This document shows positions 33,628 to 45,525 of a DNA stretch of 64,000 nt, one piece after another. Position 1 is the first letter of the stretch, and the number at the start of each line of letters is the position of its first letter. The stretch is from Misgurnus anguillicaudatus (Eukaryota; Chordata; Actinopteri; Cypriniformes; Cobitidae), in NCBI RefSeq assembly GCF_027580225.2, contig NC_073348.2, positions 30,537,001-30,601,000 on the forward strand. The letters run 5' to 3'. The translations under genes and the position numbers were made by a program. The notes beneath the pieces are model-generated. The model saw only the letters and a program-made list of their open reading frames with translations, was not told the DNA's origin and searched no databases.

Positions 33628-34166
33628 CACTCACCTAAAGGATTATTAGGAACACCTGTTCAATTTCTTATTAATGCATTGGGGTAATGGTGTGGGGAAT
33701 GTTTTCTTGCCACACTTTAGGCCCCTTAGTGCCAATTGGGCATTGTTTAAATGCCACGGCCTACCTGAGCATTGTTTCTGACCATGTCCATCCCTTTATG
33801 ACCACAATGTACCCATCCTCTGATGGCTTCTTCCAGCAGGATAATGCACCATGTCACAAAGCTTGAATCATTTCAAATTGGTTTCTTGAACATGACAATG
33901 AGTTCACTGTACTAAAATGCTCAGTCACCAGATCTCAACCCAATAGAGCATTTTTGGGATGTGGTGGAACGGGAGCTTCGGGCCATGGATGTGCATCCCA
34001 CAAAGCTCCATCAACTGCAAGCTGCTATCCTATCAATATGATCCAACATTCCTAAAGAATGCTTTCAGCACCTTGTTGAATCAATGCCACGTAGAATTAA
34101 GGCAGACCAGAAAGGGGGTCAAACACAGTATTAGTATGGTGTTCCTAATAATCCTTTAGGTAAGTG
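33628..34166 (+). mobile_element. Internally deleted Tc1-like transposon
   Basis: Ends cactcacctaaaggattatt and the inverted aataatcctttaggtaagtg, flanked by TA (33626-33627, 34167-34168). 539 bp. It retains only the C-terminal part of a transposase: frames for GVGVGNVF-like, FQQDNAPCH-like and NPIEHFWD-like motifs can be picked out at about 33690-33965 but are broken. Inserted into the TTAA MITE above. Confidence 0.88.
33690..34130 (+). pseudogene. Tc1-like transposase C-terminal remnant
   Basis: DNA for the second Asp motif (cagcaggataatgcaccatg at about 33836) and the Glu motif (caacccaatagagcatttt at about 33938) is present, with shifts between them and no N-terminal half. Non-functional. 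Confidence 0.8.
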
Positions 34167-34649
34167 TAATTATCTGTATTAGCAGTGGTGTATAAAGACC
34201 TTACAAAATTAACTCTATTGTTTTTATTAGCTTAGAATGAGACGTTTTTATCTACAAACACTGTGGGTCCCTTACATGGAAGTCGCCATCATGTTTCTAC
34301 AGTAGCCCTAAACGGACAAACTGCTCTAAAGAGTGCATTTCATCACTTTATTGTCTCAGACAATGACATGTTTGTCCTGTGGCAGCTACCGTAGCTTCTC
34401 TATGCGTTTCTAAAGGGAGGGGTGAGCTGTGGACTGAGCAGTTGGTTGCAATTCACAATCTCACCATTACATGCCGCTAAAAATGTACACAATGGATCTT
34501 TAAAGTTACTGACCAAAATATTGATGACTTTAGCCGAAAGTATACTAGGGCCATCCGCGTAGTCGCACCATCTGCATGACACAATTTTCGTCATTCGGAG
34601 GGTCGTCTGTGTGCAGCCCAAAATTTGAGATTGCGTAGACAGTACGAGT

Positions 34650-35022
34650 ACAATAAGTCGCACTTTTTTCATAGTTTGGTTGGTCCTGCGACTTATAGTC
34701 AGGTGCGACTTATATGTCAAAATTAATTCATACTGACTAATATGAACCAAAAGAAAAACATTACCGTGTACAGCCAAGAGGGGGCACTATATGTTGGTCC
34801 TGTACCCTACCCCTGAAAAAAATTGTTAACTGAAATATTCATTTAAAGACAACGGAGAAAGACTTAACAAACAAAATGCCCCCCAAAAGAATAATAATTT
34901 TCTAAATAAATGCGACTTATAGTCCAGTGCCACTTATATATGTTTTTCCTCTTCATGACGCATTTTTTGAATGATGCGACTTATACTCCGTAGCGACTTA
35001 TAGTCCAGAAAATACGATACAA
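34650..35022. repeat. gcgacttata repeat element
   Basis: gcgacttatagtc words recur in clusters at both ends (34690-34715 and 34975-35005), with aagtcgcactttt at the left and agaaaatacga at the right. A familiar kind of fish MITE; exact ends not resolved. Confidence 0.5.
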
Positions 35023-36363
35023 CAGCGCATGTGCGAGTAAAGAAATGTTTGAACAGGAGAGTCCACTAGGTGGCAATACACACAGTACGGTTTTCGAATA
35101 AGAGTGCGGACGATCGATACAAATAAGCCCGTTAAAGAAAGAAACAAAAACACGAACTGCGAGTTTGATGAAAAACAGTAAGCATAGAATCATTTCTTCC
35201 TCTATTATTTTACTGTTAGTTTTTTTGTTTTGCAATGCAGTAGCACCTTTCTTCATTTTCTTCTAGCCAGATTTTGTACATGTCCTGTTCACGGATGTGA
35301 CTCTGGGCTGCCCTCTGATGGTCAGGAGGGGGAAAACGAAACATTTGTACTATGTCTATGCCAAACTCAGCCAGTCTACTTTTGGAAAGAAAGTATACCT
35401 GGCCCTTTATATTGCGCTTACTTGTTTGTCCAATAATACGCACTTTTGACTTTTTCTTGTCTGGGAATAGGACAGTAAATCATCTTAACCTTCCTGTTTC
35501 AGTAGCAAATGTCAACACAAGGATGCAAACGGCACTCACCAACCAAACCATGAGGTCACTGCAAGTACAGTTTAGTGTTTTGCTGTAGACAGCATATTTT
35601 ATAGAGCGGAACAAAGCAAGCATTCTCGCTTTGTTTTGAACATTAGATATACCTGCTGGCTATCTCAAGACATTAGATCAAAAAAGGACCCATGCAATGT
35701 CTCTGTCCTACATAAAGGCCAATGGCCAATATAGTTTTTGCAATCACAGGACATACTTCCAATCCCTGGAAACTTTTCTAAAAACCAATCAGAAAGGCTA
35801 ATTGTTTAATTACATGCTTTATAATTTTACAAAAACCCAAGCGGGCAAGAAAACTCTTAATGATTCTTAATGAAGCAGTTAATACAATTAAATCACAATC
35901 TTTTCTAAATCTACATTTCAATATCATTTGGGAATGTAGAGATTCATTTAAAAATATGTTTTAAACTCATTACAGGTATGTGAAAGTTCTGTACGGGAGT
36001 TGTTCTGACGAGGTCTTTGAATTCAGTTTTAATGACATTTTCTGCCTGCTTAGTTTGTTCCCTATTGGAAAGAGTTCATCATGCCCGCCCGGTGGGGAAG
36101 CTGTCATCTAATTTAGGAGAACATGAGGAGCAAAAAAATTATTTGATAAGAATGTGAAAATGATTATTAAGTTTGAATCAAGCTGTGGATAGGTAATTGT
36201 CCAAAACTATATTCCAGACAGTATCATTTGAATATATCACTTAGTCCAGGATTTAATGTGTTATAGATAAACAGAAACCTGATTTAATATACATCTCAGC
36301 AGTCAATATCTAAATCTTTTAGATATTTTTAAGTTTTAACTTTGTATTACAAGAATTAGCTCA
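35023..36363. other. Intergenic, nothing assigned
   Basis: Open frames on both strands at 35216-35590 are mutually overlapping, lack domains and have no convincing splice context. The remainder is AT-rich. Confidence 0.35.
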
Positions 36364-36416
36364 AATTATTTGCATTTATATATACTTTTATCCAAAGTGA
36401 CCTACAGCATTACAAG
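36364..36416 (+). repeat. Dispersed SINE/LINE-tail-like core
   Basis: tttgcatttatatatacttt followed by tatccaaagtgacctacag; same core as at 30.70, 40.94 and 53.31 kb. Confidence 0.5.
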
Positions 36417-36432
36417 GCATACAACCCTAACA

Positions 36433-36755
36433 GCGCATTCACACGGGGCGTAAGCGTTAACGCTTAACGGAAGGCTTGTCTGAAGCGTGGCCAACAGTCA
36501 ATCACAGTGGCCGCTACACATGCTCCGTTCTTCCATAAACGTAATTGGCTGGCTCTGTCTAGGTAATTTGCATAAGGCAATCTGATTGGCTGAAGCACGC
36601 GTTGCCGCTTGAAAAGTTGAGAAATGTTCAACTTCAGCCGCGAGCAACGGCATTGACGCGGCGCCGACGGATCCACAATTCAGTTCGGCAACGCATGACG
36701 TCACCCATTAAAAGTGAATGGGAAGCGTTAACGCTGACGCCCCGTGTGAATGCGC
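36433..36755. mobile_element. MITE, ends gcgcattcacacggggcgt
   Basis: gcgcattcacacggggcgt with gcgttaacgct just inside, inverted at the right end. GC-richer than its surroundings. No target duplication resolved. Confidence 0.85.
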
Positions 36756-37396
36756 CGTAAGCGCTGCTAACGCAATGGTTATAAAAGCTATGTGGCATTT
36801 GGGCTTGTCTGAGTGAATTTTTTTAAAACAATTAATTTGATGCTTGATAATAATTTGAAGTCTAAGAAGCAAATGATTTAGATAGAATACACAATATTTT
36901 AAACTAGCATGCCTGTTATCAAAAGTTTGTTTTTCCTATTAAAAAACACAGTGAATGTCAACTCTGCAATCTAACATTAAAAATTAGGTCACCATTTCAT
37001 TAATGCAGGTACATGATTGACAGACTGATAAGCACCCACGTACAGGGACCTACAACAAATAATAGTAGAAAAAAATGCATTTTAATAATCGTAATGCTGA
37101 TAATGTCATTATTTCTGATTACTAAGGCACAAACACAGAATGTGAACCTGGTCTGTATGTTAAAGGTCTGCAAAATCATTAACTCTGCATTTCCAGTATA
37201 CTGACAAAACACCCAAACACACAATTGCTATTATTGCCAGATATTATCTAATGTCTGTCTTTTAACAAATCCAATCAAATTTTCTGAAAATGCAAAACAG
37301 AAATAAAACAACAGACTACTTACCAATAAAAGTGAAATGACAACAAATATAAGCTATAGTTATAGTAAATATATTTGCTTCATTTGAACTTGTTAA

Positions 37397-37788
37397 AGGT
37401 GCAGTGTGTAACTTTTAGAAGTATCTAATGACAGAAAAGCAATACAACATACATAACTATATTATCAGTATTATAAAGACCTTACATAATAAACTGTTAT
37501 GTGTTTATTACCTTAGAATGAGCCGTTTTTATGTACATACACAGCGGGTCCCCTTACATGGACGTCGCTATTTTGTGCCGCCATGGTTATAAATGGTATT
37601 ATAAAACTGTCAGCCCTAAATGGACAAACTGCTCTACAAACTATGGTATTTTGTCTTAGATGACAACATGTTTGTCCTATAGCGGCTACCGTAGCTTCTC
37701 TATGCGTTTCGTTGAACGGTGGACCCAGCAGCTGGTTGCAGTTCACAATCTCACTGCTAGATGACGCTATATTCTACACACTGCACCT
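37397..37788. mobile_element. TTAA MITE (aggtgcagtg family), uninterrupted copy
   Basis: TTAA at 37393-37396 and 37789-37792; ends aggtgcagtgtgtaact and the inverted tacacactgcacct. Serves as the empty-site reference for the copy at 33575-34499. Confidence 0.9.
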
Positions 37789-38089
37789 TTAAACAACTGA
37801 TAATGTAAATGTAAAACAAAAATAATTTGCACTGGCTTTTAAATAATAATGTAAAAATAAATATAATTACATATTTTTACATATTTATAGAAATTAATGA
37901 TCAATATTGCTGATAACGGCCTTGATCATATTTAGTATTGCTCATACTGTCAGAAATAAGGTACAAAAGCTGTTACCCAAGTATATAAGTACAAGTATGT
38001 ACCTCTAAGGTACCAATATGCACCCCTTAGGTACAAAGGTGTACCCTTTGAAAGTGTACCGCTGCCCCAGTGACAGTTTTGTAACTTAA

Positions 38090-38329
38090 AGGTGGGGTGC
38101 ATGATCTGTGAGAGCCAATGTTGACATTTGAAATCACCTAAACAAACACACCCCTACCCCAATAGAATCTGGACCTTCTTTTGATAGACCCGCCCCACAC
38201 ATTCGCCACCCAGGCAACGATGTCGGTTAGTAGACATGCCTCTTACTGCTGATTGGCTAAAAGTGTGTTTTGATAGTCGGCCCGACTCCCTTTTCCAAAG
38301 TGTTTTTTTAAAAATCACGCACCCCGCCT
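38090..38329. mobile_element. TTAA MITE, ends aggtggggtgcatgat, copy 1
   Basis: TTAA at 38086-38089 and 38330-38333; ends aggtggggtgcatgatc and the inverted atcacgcaccccgcct. A second copy lies at 60151-60387. Confidence 0.9.
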
Positions 38330-38333
38330 TTAA

Positions 38334-38787
38334 CTCTTTCGCTGCCATTGACGAGATATCTCGTCAATCAAGAGAAAACGCTTCCCCGCCAACGACGAGT
38401 ATTTCCGCAACTTTTTAAACCCGGAAGTATTGCCCTATGGCAAGCAGCTGCATGTCCGTGTCTGTTTTAAAGATCCCTCTGAATGGGATCTCTATGAAAA
38501 GTCTGTCTAAAAAAATGGAATTATCTCTGCTTTTTGCTCAAAATGTGGTGTTTTTGCAGAAACCTACCCATATTCAAAAGCTGATTACAAAAGAACTACT
38601 GAAGGTAGGATGAAACGTTTTTTTTTTTGTTTGAAAGCAGAGGGTCTGTTCTTTTTACATTTGATATATTGTATGTTTATATATTTAAAGAAGAACATTT
38701 TCTGGAAGGCATTAAACTTTTGTGAAAATCATGAAAAACGCTGGCGCTGGCTGGCAACTTAAAAAAAAAATGCTGGCGGTGAAAGAG
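38334..38787. mobile_element. TTAA MITE, ends ctctttcgctgcca, copy 2
   Basis: TTAA at 38330-38333 (shared with the previous element) and 38788-38791. ctctttcgctgccattgac at the left, and inverted tggcggtgaaagag at the right. Related to 29515-30007. Confidence 0.9.
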
Positions 38788-38803
38788 TTAATTTCTGACA
38801 GTA

Positions 38804-39359
38804 TACAGTACCTACACATATCCAACAAATGTGAGGCGTAACCAAACAAAAAAAATCTTGTTTACATATTCTTTCTAGTGGCCTATGTGTCTAGTAACAC
38901 AGATTTTTTTTAATCTATCGATCAAATAGTGTAGAGCTCAGACAAAAATATGAGGCAATACTGAAATCTTTAATAGGGCTCTATTTAACAAAATCTGAAT
39001 GAATCTTAAGCATTTAAGTGCATCATATTTATCTGGTTATTAAAATCCATTGCTGGCAAACAACATTGCAAGTTATTATGAATCACACCTACCAACCAAT
39101 CATTTCTGATAAAATATTGACTAGTTATCCAGCTTTTCAGAAATAATGGTTTTGATTTTCTTTTCCTTATACAGAAATCAATGTCTCGGGCAAAAACCTG
39201 GCCCAATAGCACTGCCGTTCCGGTTGTTGCTGTCTGAAATACTCTCATTCCCAGCAGGACTTGTGTCTAGAATTGTTATTTACAGTTGTTGGGTGATTTA
39301 GAAAATTCCCTTACTATAACATCCACACCGATAAATCTACTGAAATGAACTTTGGGAGG

Positions 39360-39407
<48 letters not shown>

Positions 39408-40938
39408 AAAAGCATAAGAGACTCTATTGTCAGTCCAAGTTGGAAACCAAAATTGCCTTCTTGGATGTTACCCTCAGTTTATGTACAGCTGGCTGATTCA
39501 GATTCAGTTTTTTGTGGCACTTTTCCTCATATATGCATAATTCACAAATAAATTTGCTCAGTTGTGCAAGCCCTCCAATTCGGGTCACTCTCTGCTCTAG
39601 CTCTCCCCAGATGAGCTTGGTGACGCGCCACACATTCTCACTAACACCTGAGCACACCCAACGTCTGTCCAAATCAGTGCTACTTCGCATGAATCATCAA
39701 CGCCTTGAGCTTTTGGGCTGAAACCAAATGCTTTGCAGGCCACTTATCGATCAGTTTGTCTTACAGAATATAATCTGTAGAAACACTGATAAACACAGAG
39801 TTTTTGTTTGGGTGAGGAAAGATGCACAAGGCCTAAAAGAGGCCTCCGTTTCAATAGCCAGCCAGTAGAAAACAGTGTAGTGGGAGCACACATAAAACAA
39901 GATTTAAACAGTTAGTATTTACTACACCTGTCATGTATTAACCAGTGTGAGGATGAAATTAAGAAGTGGCTTGATATATGAAGATATTCAATCATTTCGT
40001 GTTGTTGATCGGAGTTGATGGGTCTTCAATGCGCAAATATAAAAGCACAGAGACATACCAGTATCTTTACAATGGGATGTCAGTCGAGACTTCGTGTTTT
40101 TAACTTTTCAGGGGCTGGTTTAAAATTTCACAACTGTCCCTCTGGTGTGAGGGTTTTTTGAAACGGCAATTTTTAATGGACTTTAATGGCGACACGTTGA
40201 GCTTCACGCAGTCCGACACAGTCAGCAGTATCATTCAACATATTGTAAGTTATTTGAACAAACCATAATAAACATATTCAACTACTACATGTTATGAGTT
40301 CTGTTTGCGTTTTATGAAAATATTACATCGCTTCGTACGCACTAAGTGGAGACATGAGCTTATGAAATTATTTGCTTACTTTTTAAAGTATTTGCTTTTT
40401 TTATTTAATACATAAAAGTACACATTACGAACTATTATAAACATCAACTAAGCAGATTATGTCATATATAATAATATATAGTAGCAGAATAAATAAATCA
40501 GCATATTTTTATCAGCAAAACATTAGTTGTTTTTAAACAATTATTGCATTTATTGTTTACTGGTAGTTTCTATGAAAGGTTTTACTGGATGGATTTGTAA
40601 ATACAGATCATGATTGCATGTGCGCCACATACACATTCAGTTCTTATGCATGGGGTTAAAACAAATGTTTTATAGAGATTTACTGCATTTGTATCAGCTA
40701 TTATGCAACCCCTAACTGCACAAATTATGTCTGTCTTCTTGGATTTCTTAATAAACATTAAACAGCCAGTCAAAACGGCAAACTTGTGTCCTTCGCAATA
40801 GACTACCATTAGCTTTAGTGGCTCACCAGAAGTCATAAACCGGAAAGCTCAAAGATGGCAGCGCCCACATTTACGTCAAGAAACAGGTGGATTGCAAAGA
40901 AAATACACTTTAAATAGGCATGTGTTTCCTGTACATTT
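38804..40938. other. Intergenic with (GA)n microsatellite
   Basis: A GA microsatellite runs 39364-39406. I see no splice-supported exon; open frames near 39430-39720 overlap on opposite strands without domains. Confidence 0.4.
39364..39406. repeat. (GA)n microsatellite
   Basis: About 21 uninterrupted GA units. Confidence 0.97.
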
Positions 40939-40990
40939 ACTTTAATGCATTTGGCAGATGCTTTCAGCCAAAGCGACTAACAGTGCACTT
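40939..40990 (+). repeat. Dispersed SINE/LINE-tail-like core
   Basis: gcatttggcagatgctttc and ccaaagcgactaacagtgca; best preserved of the four cores in this window. Confidence 0.6.
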
Positions 40991-42143
40991 AAGAGCTAGA
41001 TTTATCACTGTGTACCATGTACAGCAATAAAAGCGATAAAAGTCTATTAGTTAAAACACACACACACACAACAGAGACATTGCTAATAGATTTTTCACCA
41101 AGTGTTGTGTTGAAAACTCCCGCTGTGATAAATCAAATGTACTACCATATACTGTATCTAACTTTCTCTACAGTCGCAGCCCAATTTTACCCCTGAGGAA
41201 AATTGCCTTTGACTCACCAATGCCATAATCCACAGAACCTTCAGCAATAGATACCTTTATTACAAATTAAAGTTTCAAACAAACATTAAAGAAGCCTGAT
41301 ATTACATTTGCGGTTTACTTTTAGCTCGCTTTGAATTCTGATTTTAGCTGATTCGTAGGAAATTAAAAACGTTTGGCTTCTTTATATGGCCTTGATTTAA
41401 GTTAACTCTACTTCGTTTAAGAAACTTGGACTTTTTACACAGCCAAGACTTTGCTAAATGATTTTGCAAACCGAGTTTAACGGTACTTTGACTGATATTA
41501 GCATACCTGTCAATAAAAAGGCAGAGAATGTGTTAGTCCCACAGATGAGCTATTGATTTAAATTAATGCCGGTACTTTTGGGGATGAACCATAAAACAAC
41601 CCATTACAGAAGGTAATTGCTCATTAAAAGAGCTAGATTTTTATCCTGTGGCCAGCACAAACACATTTGTAATACATATAGGATTCAGGATTTATGAACA
41701 GTGTAGCAAGCCAAAAGTCTTCAAGGGTGACAGCATAAATTTAAGACATTCGCGCATTTAATTATAAACAAGTAAGCTGCTACCGTCGTACTGTTTTATG
41801 AATGCTCGACTCAGTGGGAGTTCTACATTTTTAAACTAAGACTAAGTGTTAAGTGCATCTTAAAAGTGAAGTGTAAATAGAATATACTCACATACTACAT
41901 ATATCAGTATGCTCATTTAATGTCCAAAATCTCTGTGTGCCAAAAAAAACATAGATTTCCCAGTGTGCATCAAATGGACACTTCCATGAAGCCACAGGAA
42001 AGGAGAAGTCACCAAATTCTAAAAGTTAGTAGATTTTAAAATACTGATAACTGTGAGCCGGTCAGATGTTTTCAAGTGTAAGCGGTCGTTTAAACGCAGC
42101 TGAAAACACTAAGCGTGTGGACGCTTGCAAGAATTTCTTCAGC
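40991..42143. other. Intergenic, nothing assigned
   Basis: AT-rich sequence without recognised exons, repeats or RNA genes. Confidence 0.35.
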
Positions 42144-42146
42144 TAA

Positions 42147-42836
42147 TGCCAGGTACACACCAAAAGATTTTTTACACCTTATAAGATTTTCAAAATAGAC
42201 CACAAACATGGAGATAAAAAATCCTAGATTTAACAGTTTTGCTCCTTTAGTGTGTGGTGCGCCATGATGTGTCAAAGACAGCACACCACACACAAACAGA
42301 TTTTCAACCCGAGTCTCAACAGTGAACACAGTAAAACTCGTGAAATCTCGCGAGACTTCAGAATAAGCATAGCGGACAATGTGCAGAAAGAAATTTCAAT
42401 GGTAGTGCTTGGAATGATTTTCACAAAAAATTCAAGGGGAAAAAAAGGATTGGGTAAAGTCATGGAGACAGTGGGAACATTGTCTGTACAAGTTCACTTT
42501 GCATCAAGCTTTGTGCTGCGCCATGACTGCTTCATCTTCCATCATCTCGCTTTCTGATTGGATATTGATTCGTTTTACGTGATAATCTCAAGAGAGTGCA
42601 CGCGTTTGTCCTTGGGGTTCCCCCCACACACGTCAGGATTTCTGATCGTAAATATTAAACATGTTTGCGATCAGGGCGGCTTCAACATTCTTCTGATCAG
42701 GTTCGGACACTCTTAAAAATCTGATAAGATAATCTGTAGAACCATCAAGATAATTGGGACATAGCTACTGTAGGATTGTCGGAAGAGGGGAATCAGCCCA
42801 AAATCAGCCCGATTTTCTTTTGGTGTGTACCCGGCA
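42147..42836. mobile_element. PIF/Harbinger-like MITE, TSD TAA
   Basis: tgccaggtacacaccaaaag at the left and inverted cttttggtgtgtacccggca at the right, with TAA directly outside both ends (42144-42146, 42837-42839). A 3-bp TWA duplication is typical of PIF/Harbinger. Confidence 0.8.
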
Positions 42837-43531
42837 TAAGCGCTTTGGTTGTTCATCAGTCGTACGATGCAGCAGTTGGTTGTTTGTAGTTTATTTCCTG
42901 CCTCTCCTCCACTGTGATTGGACCGCTGAGTGAAAAAGTGACATTAACGAGCTAAGCGTTTCCCCCAAAGTGGAACCTTTTTCCAAATGCTGTCATTTTT
43001 AAAATGCGGCGCCTTTATTTAAAACAATTATATAATTCAGACGTAAATACCTTGGTGTACATGCCCGCTAAGATACAGTATAGGTACAAGAAATGTATAT
43101 GTCTGGATGTATATGTCTGGATCCATATACTATATAGAACATACTGTTTTAACAGTTGATAAAAAGTTACATAATCCAATTCGGTACGTACTGTCACAGT
43201 GTGTGATTTCGGATACAGGGATGTTATCACAGCTACAGTGTTTATACTTTGTTGAAAAAACGTCAGGATATCCCAGTCCTCAGACATGGCTCAGGTGCCT
43301 CTTTTATGAGTCTTTCCCCCCCATTTCATCATCCAACAGGTGAAAATTTTAAATCTGAACGCTTCAATAAAGCAATACCGCACCTTTTCTCAAAGGGCCA
43401 CCTGATTAAGGGTACCATTCAATGTGTAAAACCATTAAAGTTAGGTTTAAAACTCAGGAACAATCTTAAGTATTACCAGAAAAATTTAATACTTAGATAC
43501 AATAAAAAAACTCTTTCCAAACAAAGTGTTA

Positions 43532-43954
43532 CTGTGGGTTTACACCAGACGTGTTTGAGGAGTCAAATTCGCGTCTACCGCGTGTAGTTGGACGCTTAAA
43601 CATTTTGAGTGTACTCGCTTCATTCGTGCGTGAAAGCCGCACTTGAAATTCTAGTCATCATGACATTCACACGGAAATTCGCGTCATGGGAGGGGCTTCT
43701 GTGACTCTGCTCGCTTCCTGTAATCACGTCACTACTAGAGCAAGGTCCTGATTAGTTTCCCGCGGCAACGCTCAATTTGCGTCATTCGTGCAGAGTAGAC
43801 GCGCGAATGAGGCGGAATCGCGTCTACCGCGTCGCGCTAAATGCCTCATTCACGCCGCGAGACCTCCAGACGCGCGTCAACGCATCTTTACTTTGACTTA
43901 ACATTGAAATCACTCGCGCTTGATGCCTCTACCATTGCTGGTGTGAACGCAGCA
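43532..43954. mobile_element. PIF/Harbinger-like MITE, TSD TTA
   Basis: ctgtgggtttacaccag at the left, inverted ctggtgtgaacgcagca at the right, TTA outside both ends (43529-43531, 43955-43957). The interior is CpG-rich, with gcgtctaccgcgt twice. Confidence 0.75.
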
Positions 43955-43957
43955 TTA

Positions 43958-45055
43958 TGCATTCCATTTATTGATGATTAAATGGTATGGATGGCCCATG
44001 CTTTTATTACATATTGGTGATTCAGAGCTGAACAAAATCAATGCATATTTAAATTTAGTTAAGACAAAATTGAAACAAACTGATTGAAAAACAAATTGAA
44101 ACCGTCCATGCTTTTCTGTCCTGCTGAACACACACTGGTATCTTCCACCATTGTCAAACAACTATATACAGCATTTATGAATAAATATGAATTGCCATAC
44201 TTCAGCTACAATGTGCTACCTGACATTCCTTTGTAGTTTCACCTGCCTACTTTCAATTCTTAGTATGGATCTCAGGTATTCATCTAAAAAGGTCTGTGCA
44301 CTGTTACCAAGGCGACTACACACCCACTTATTGTATTTTGGGGAGCAATTAGCGTACCAAAGACTTGTTAGCATGTTTATTGCACCTTGTCTTTTGTATT
44401 GTCTATGTTCTTTGTTGTATTCACAGTGAAATATCTCAGACAGATGAGTCAATGAAAGTTTATATCAACAAATCCATAGTTTTCCTTCCATTTTGCTTTC
44501 AACAATGAAAATGTATCAAAGACAACATTTATTGGAGCAACTGCTTTGTATTTCATTTCAAGATCAATGTTAATATCGTTGTTTCAAAAGTGAACTAATG
44601 CGAGTTGAACTATTTTAGTGTTAGTAGTACCACTACTAAGTTTAGGTAAACTGGTTTGAAGAATCGTCCTTTGATCATTCGCAAACAAACACGCAACTCT
44701 ACAGGCAGAAGAAGTATATGGCAATCCTTATCTAACACGAGTGTGACACATTTGACCCGCTTCACTGAGTTTGGCCAGTCAGGGATTACAGCTTGAAGCA
44801 AAACTCAAATTTATATTTATGAATGTGCAGATAGTCAGTAAACAGTTTAACGGCATAATAATGGAATGCTTTAAATGCATTCACTTATTTTTGATATACT
44901 AAATTTTCAATGACATTATCCAAAACCATTTCCATCCATTTTGGAAAATCTAACTTCTTGCCCTTATTTAAAATGCCATTTCAGGAAAATATTATTATTA
45001 AAGAACTTTAAAGCATGACATACAATTTCTATGCGGTTACTGTTTGAATGTCATT
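43958..45055. other. Intergenic, nothing assigned
   Basis: AT-rich; no exon, repeat end or RNA gene recognised. Confidence 0.35.
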
Positions 45056-45057
45056 CT

Positions 45058-45460
45058 TGATTCAATTCTTAAAGGAAAACACCACCGATTTTCAATATTT
45101 TACTATGTTCTCACCTCGGATGAATTAATACATACCTATCATTTTTCAATTCATGCACTTTTAATCTTTGTACAGCGCCTCGTAAATGTGTTAGCATTTA
45201 GCCTAGCCCTTATTCATTCCTTAGTATCCAAACAGGGATGAATTTAGAAGCCACCAAACACTTCCATGTTTTCCCTATTTAAAGACTGTTACATGTGTAG
45301 TTACATAAGTAAGTATGGCGGCACAAAATAAAACTTTTGTTTGGAACCATAGGAACGAATGGGGCTTGGCTTAAATACATTCAAGAAGCACTGTACAAAG
45401 ATTGTGAGAGGTTGTGTCCAGCTCTCCCCTACATATTCCTCTTTATTCTGTTGACAAAGA
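45058..45460. repeat. Truncated TTAA element related to 13080-13786
   Basis: cttaaaggaaaacaccaccg then ttttcaatattttactatgtt, gcatttagcctagccc and attcattc-tagta words occur in the same order as in the left half of the palindromic element at 13080-13786. The mirrored right end is missing. Confidence 0.55.
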
Positions 45461-45525
45461 GTGTCAAGTCCTAACAAACACAACTTTTTAAAGCTTTTAA
45501 AACACCTCCATGTATGGGAATACTG

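Larger units (their letters stand above)
33575..34499. mobile_element. TTAA MITE (aggtgcantg family), copy split by Tc1
   Basis: TTAA at 33571-33574 and 34500-34503. Outside the inserted Tc1, the sequence matches the uninterrupted copy at 37397-37788 in order: gacagaaaagcaat, ataaagaccttac, agaatgagncgtttttat, ggacaaactgctct, ggcnctaccgtagcttctc. Non-coding. Confidence 0.85.
37945..38803. mobile_element. Outer MITE, ends tactgtcagaaat, holding two TTAA MITEs
   Basis: tactgtcagaaat at the left and atttctgacagta at the right. Between them lie two different TTAA elements back to back (38090-38329 and 38334-38787). Left flank words such as ggtaccaatatgcacc and ttaggtacaaaggtgtaccc are tandem-like and characteristic of this MITE type. 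Confidence 0.75.
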
